A stretch of DNA of 64,000 bases from RGZA01 sp041917755 (GTDB lineage: Bacteria > Pseudomonadota > Alphaproteobacteria > UBA9219 > RGZA01). Of the stretch, positions 61,178-64,000 are shown piece after piece. How positions within the stretch are numbered: the first letter of the stretch is position 1; each line of letters starts with the position of its first letter. The stretch covers positions 68,609 through 132,608 of the forward strand of contig JAYRWY010000013.1 in the NCBI GenBank assembly GCA_041917755.1, written 5' to 3'. The translations under genes and the position numbers were made by a program. The notes below the pieces were generated by a model. The model made no database searches. It was not told where the DNA came from and worked only from the letters and a program-made list of their open reading frames with translations.

Positions 61178-62602
61178 TCAAGCAAGCGCAGGGCCTTGCG
61201 CTGTTGCTGGAATATGCAAACCATGCAAATACGCATTGGGGATGGTTGGTTGTGCGGCGCTTTGTGGCACGGGTTTAAAGTCAACCGAAGCTGCTTCGTC
61301 AATGGCATGCATTAATGCCGAACCACGACGATTAAACATGCGTAATTCGGCCGCAATTACATCGGCTTCTCCGCGCGTTGCACCTTGCTGCAAGGCTTGA
61401 ATAATTTTTGGAAAGCTTCTTTCCGTTGCGCTGATTACAGGATCTGTTGGCGCCGGGTGCGATAGTAATACTGAAATATGCTTATCGTCATTGATGCGGT
61501 GTACACCGGTTTCTATGGCATCATTAATCATGGATAGCATGGTGGGCGTGACTGCCCGCAATCTGTTTTCGATATCTGGATTGAATTGCTTGGCAAAAAA
61601 GATCAATAAATCTTCAATACCTTTATCGCCTGATTTTACTGCGTCCGGGTGTTGATTGAATGGTACAACCGCATGGGTGCAGCCAAGATTGGCGGATGCA
61701 ACAACCGGAACGGGTTCTGAAAAGCAACCATCAATGAGCGGAATGCGCTGGCCAAGGCTTTGTTCAAAGTGCGGTGTTTCTGATGTGAGCCCAATGAGAT
61801 TCATTGAGCCAAGCAATATGGTGAACAATTCTTTTGGCGTTTTACAGTGCTGCAAATCGAAAGTGATGGGTTCGCCCGTAAGCCCGTTAGTAGCGACCAC
61901 CAATAGCTGTGGGCCCTTTAATAACACGTCTTTAAACGTAGTTTCGTGATTGAGTTCAGGCAATAATCCGCGCATCAAATCAATGACGCGGTTGGTGTTA
62001 ATGGGCGGCCGTTTGGCGATATAACGATGGGCGGTAGGTATATTATCAATTGCACGCCCGACAAAATGTTTGCGCAAAATGCGGAATAAAATGCGCATCT
62101 TATTGGTTTGTGACATGAAGGTTTTTACACGGTGCATTTTATCATAACCGCGCGTGGCCAATGCATAAGCCATGGCCGCGGTTTTACCGGTTTTATTGCC
62201 AAGACCAACCACCCAATCAGGATATGGAATTGATGGCAGACGGTCGGCAACGCCACGCCGGGCCATGAACATCAAACTTTTGATACCACCACCTTCGATA
62301 TCAATGAATTTTCTATCTGCGGTGAGTTGGCGGAATAACTGAATCCCAAGAGCAGGATTCTTCAGGAACATCAGCACGATTGCGCCAACCGAAGAGCCGA
62401 CAATCACATCAAAATGTTTTAGCAAACCCTTTTGCGATAAGGCCAGAATGTATCCTGTTTCTTCTGCGCCGCGCATACAGCCAGAAGGTAGAACAAGTGA
62501 TACTTTGTGAGTGTCGTCAGTTGAGCGGCTGTATTGTTCGCCAAGGAGAAGCTCTCGCTCCCGGCGTTGGATGACAATTTCAAGTCCATCCACCTCAGCC
62601 AT
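61178..62602 (-). CDS. Patatin-like phospholipase
   Basis: This is a 474-aa protein with the patatin catalytic dyad: nucleophile Ser71 in VGSSVGAI (GxSxG) and aspartate D291 in LIDGCFSEPVP (DG motif), with the oxyanion loop GCMRGAEETGYI (41-52). Patatins hydrolyse acyl esters of phospholipids; bacterial versions can be housekeeping lipases or toxins. No signal peptide, so it probably acts in the cytoplasm or is secreted by another route. It is convergent to the HIT gene (21 bp apart) and single. The C-terminal part (residues ~340-474) has no recognised domain. Confidence 0.88.
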   Translation of the reverse strand: MAEVDGLEIVIQRRERELLLGEQYSRSTDDTHKVSLVLPSGCMRGAEETGYILALSQKGLLKHFDVIVGSSVGAIVLMFLKNPALGIQLFRQLTADRKFIDIEGGGIKSLMFMARRGVADRLPSIPYPDWVVGLGNKTGKTAAMAYALATRGYDKMHRVKTFMSQTNKMRILFRILRKHFVGRAIDNIPTAHRYIAKRPPINTNRVIDLMRGLLPELNHETTFKDVLLKGPQLLVVATNGLTGEPITFDLQHCKTPKELFTILLGSMNLIGLTSETPHFEQSLGQRIPLIDGCFSEPVPVVASANLGCTHAVVPFNQHPDAVKSGDKGIEDLLIFFAKQFNPDIENRLRAVTPTMLSMINDAIETGVHRINDDKHISVLLSHPAPTDPVISATERSFPKIIQALQQGATRGEADVIAAELRMFNRRGSALMHAIDEAASVDFKPVPQSAAQPTIPNAYLHGLHIPATAQGPALA

Positions 62603-63039
62603 GGAGCGCCTTTCGTTTTTTGAAAAGGCCCCGTAAGTCCAAGAAAACCAGTGTTTTCTTCAATAAATAGACCATTTAATCCTTGTTTGGCGTCGGAATA
62701 AATTGCGTTTTAGTCCCGAAATCATGCATCGATTCATTCGCGCATCCAATAAAATAAGGCGATTTTGATTGAATCTACTGTGCAGCTGCGAAGGAATGCG
62801 TGTTAATCTAGGTGAAGAAACAAGTAAAAATACCTGTATTCATTGGATTAAATGCATTTTCTTAAACGCTAATCCAGATAGTGATTTGGATTGTTTTTGT
62901 AAAAAAGCTGCATGCGGAATGTTGGGCCAAAAAATAGGCAAATAATTTTCAAGATTCTGATATGTGTTAAGACGAACAGTATCAAAAATCCCATATTTCA
63001 TTGATATTTTCGAATGTTTATATTTTTTTCATTTTTCGC
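62603..63039. other. Spacer between patatin gene and rRNA promoter region
   Basis: About 440 bp of AT-rich sequence. It holds the (unidentified) promoter of the minus-strand patatin gene and possibly upstream elements or extra promoters of the rRNA operon. I see no gene, tRNA or clear hairpin. Confidence 0.5.
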
Positions 63040-63069
63040 TTTACAGCTTTGAAGATGTTGGAGTATAAG
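63040..63069 (+). promoter_or_regulatory. Probable rRNA operon promoter
   Basis: TTTACA (63040-63045) and TATAAG (63064-63069) are separated by 18 bp, with an AT-rich upstream stretch (TATTTTTTTCATTTTTC) acting as a likely UP element. Transcription would start near 63076, giving a leader of about 450 nt before 16S. Confidence 0.55.
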
Positions 63070-63205
63070 AGCGTCCAACGGCGAACCACACGGTTCAGTC
63101 GTTCAGCAAAAAAGGCCAAGATGCTTCTAAGTGCAGATTAGTGCACGGGGGTGTTTTTTGCGCTTTTGTGTTGGGTTTTAGAAATGGAAACATTGCTAAA
63201 TACTG

Positions 63206-63331
63206 GTTCTTTGACATTGTGAATAGAGAACGAGAGAAGGGATGCGCAGGCGGCGGTTGTCTGAATGCGGTTTCGATCGCGTCAGAATGAGATTGCACTT
63301 AAAACAGTCTCGTGAGTTTTACTCATGAGAC
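63206..63331 (+). promoter_or_regulatory. rRNA leader: boxA-like antitermination site and hairpin
   Basis: GTTCTTTGACAT (about 63207-63218) resembles the rrn boxA (GCTCTTTAACA) that recruits Nus factors, and the following TTGTGAATAGAGAA is a typical alphaproteobacterial rRNA leader motif. An 11-bp hairpin with one wobble lies at 63307-63331. Leader processing sites are expected between here and 63526. Confidence 0.55.
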
Positions 63332-63526
63332 ACAATCGGTATCTGTCGTTTTGAGCATCCTTGATATCGGAATAATTCAGTAAAATGATTATTCACGTAA
63401 TAAACTAAAGCTTTGAATGAACTTGTTTCATTCATTGCCCGTCAAGAACAATGAGGTGACCGGAGCAGTCCGGCACCACGAACAGATGCCAGGATGCGCA
63501 AAGGCCTCAAAACTTTGCACAAACAC

Positions 63527-64000
<474 letters not shown>

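Noticed and set aside
63095..63298. Short minus-strand ORF in the rRNA leader.
   Set aside because: It lies within the transcribed rRNA leader with no start signal and has no family match; it is a chance frame.

Overview
The window comes from a member of the Alphaproteobacteria of moderate GC content. The evidence is the first ~470 nt of a 16S rRNA gene at the right edge, which reads as alphaproteobacterial, a TrcR/DUF1013 cell-cycle regulator (a family largely confined to this class), an initiator tRNA with the A29-U41 anticodon stem known from some alphaproteobacteria, and two SAM-II riboswitches, a class found mainly in these bacteria. A deep-branching lineage such as the Micavibrio-like or Rhodospirillales-like groups is plausible, but the genus cannot be named from what is visible.

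Layout. 1-2011: end of a quinone oxidoreductase, trcR and tRNA-fMet. 2014-4445: a small decayed island bounded by a 28-bp direct repeat of the tRNA 3' end, carrying one lipoprotein gene, a HlyD tail fragment and a partial tRNA copy. 4501-6224: DUF2256 protein plus an iron-sulfur (6-4)-type photolyase. 6401-12923: mostly unrecognised genes, including a Q-rich 709-aa protein, a PrmC-like protein that lost its NPPY motif, and a CHAP/NlpC-like cysteine hydrolase. 13242-23021: a 3259-aa secreted FHA-type exoprotein with internal ~300-aa repeats and five C-terminal MBG repeats. 23031-25514: SYLF protein, a duplicated Cys-rich secreted protein and an acyltransferase.

25570-41982 is the most coherent block. 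Two divergent transcription units each begin with a SAM-II riboswitch. To the left are a metX-metW gene fusion and metY. To the right is a ~12.7-kb operon, cysG-cysH-cysJ-cysI-cysD-cysN-metF-metH plus two small genes. Together they take sulfate to sulfide (CysDN, CysH, CysJI with CysG-made siroheme), sulfide plus O-acylhomoserine to homocysteine (MetX, MetY), and homocysteine to methionine (MetF, MetH). The whole sulfate-to-methionine route therefore appears to be under SAM feedback from two RNA switches about 140 bp apart.

42014-42464: tRNA-Ser(TGA), directly abutted by a 20-bp inverted repeat and a small GIY-YIG gene that may travel together. 42555-50051: an ammonium transporter, a flavoprotein, and several secreted proteins, one ending in a Hint (intein-like) domain. 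50052-58708: lytic transglycosylase, a WbaP-like sugar transferase, an isolated flagellin, a metalloprotease-like lipidless secreted protein, a beta-barrel protein and a Wza-like exporter, pointing to exopolysaccharide production and cell-surface functions. 58715-62602: housekeeping genes (phosphatase, xthA, erpA, HIT protein, patatin). 62603-64000: the rRNA operon promoter and leader, then 16S rRNA cut by the window end.
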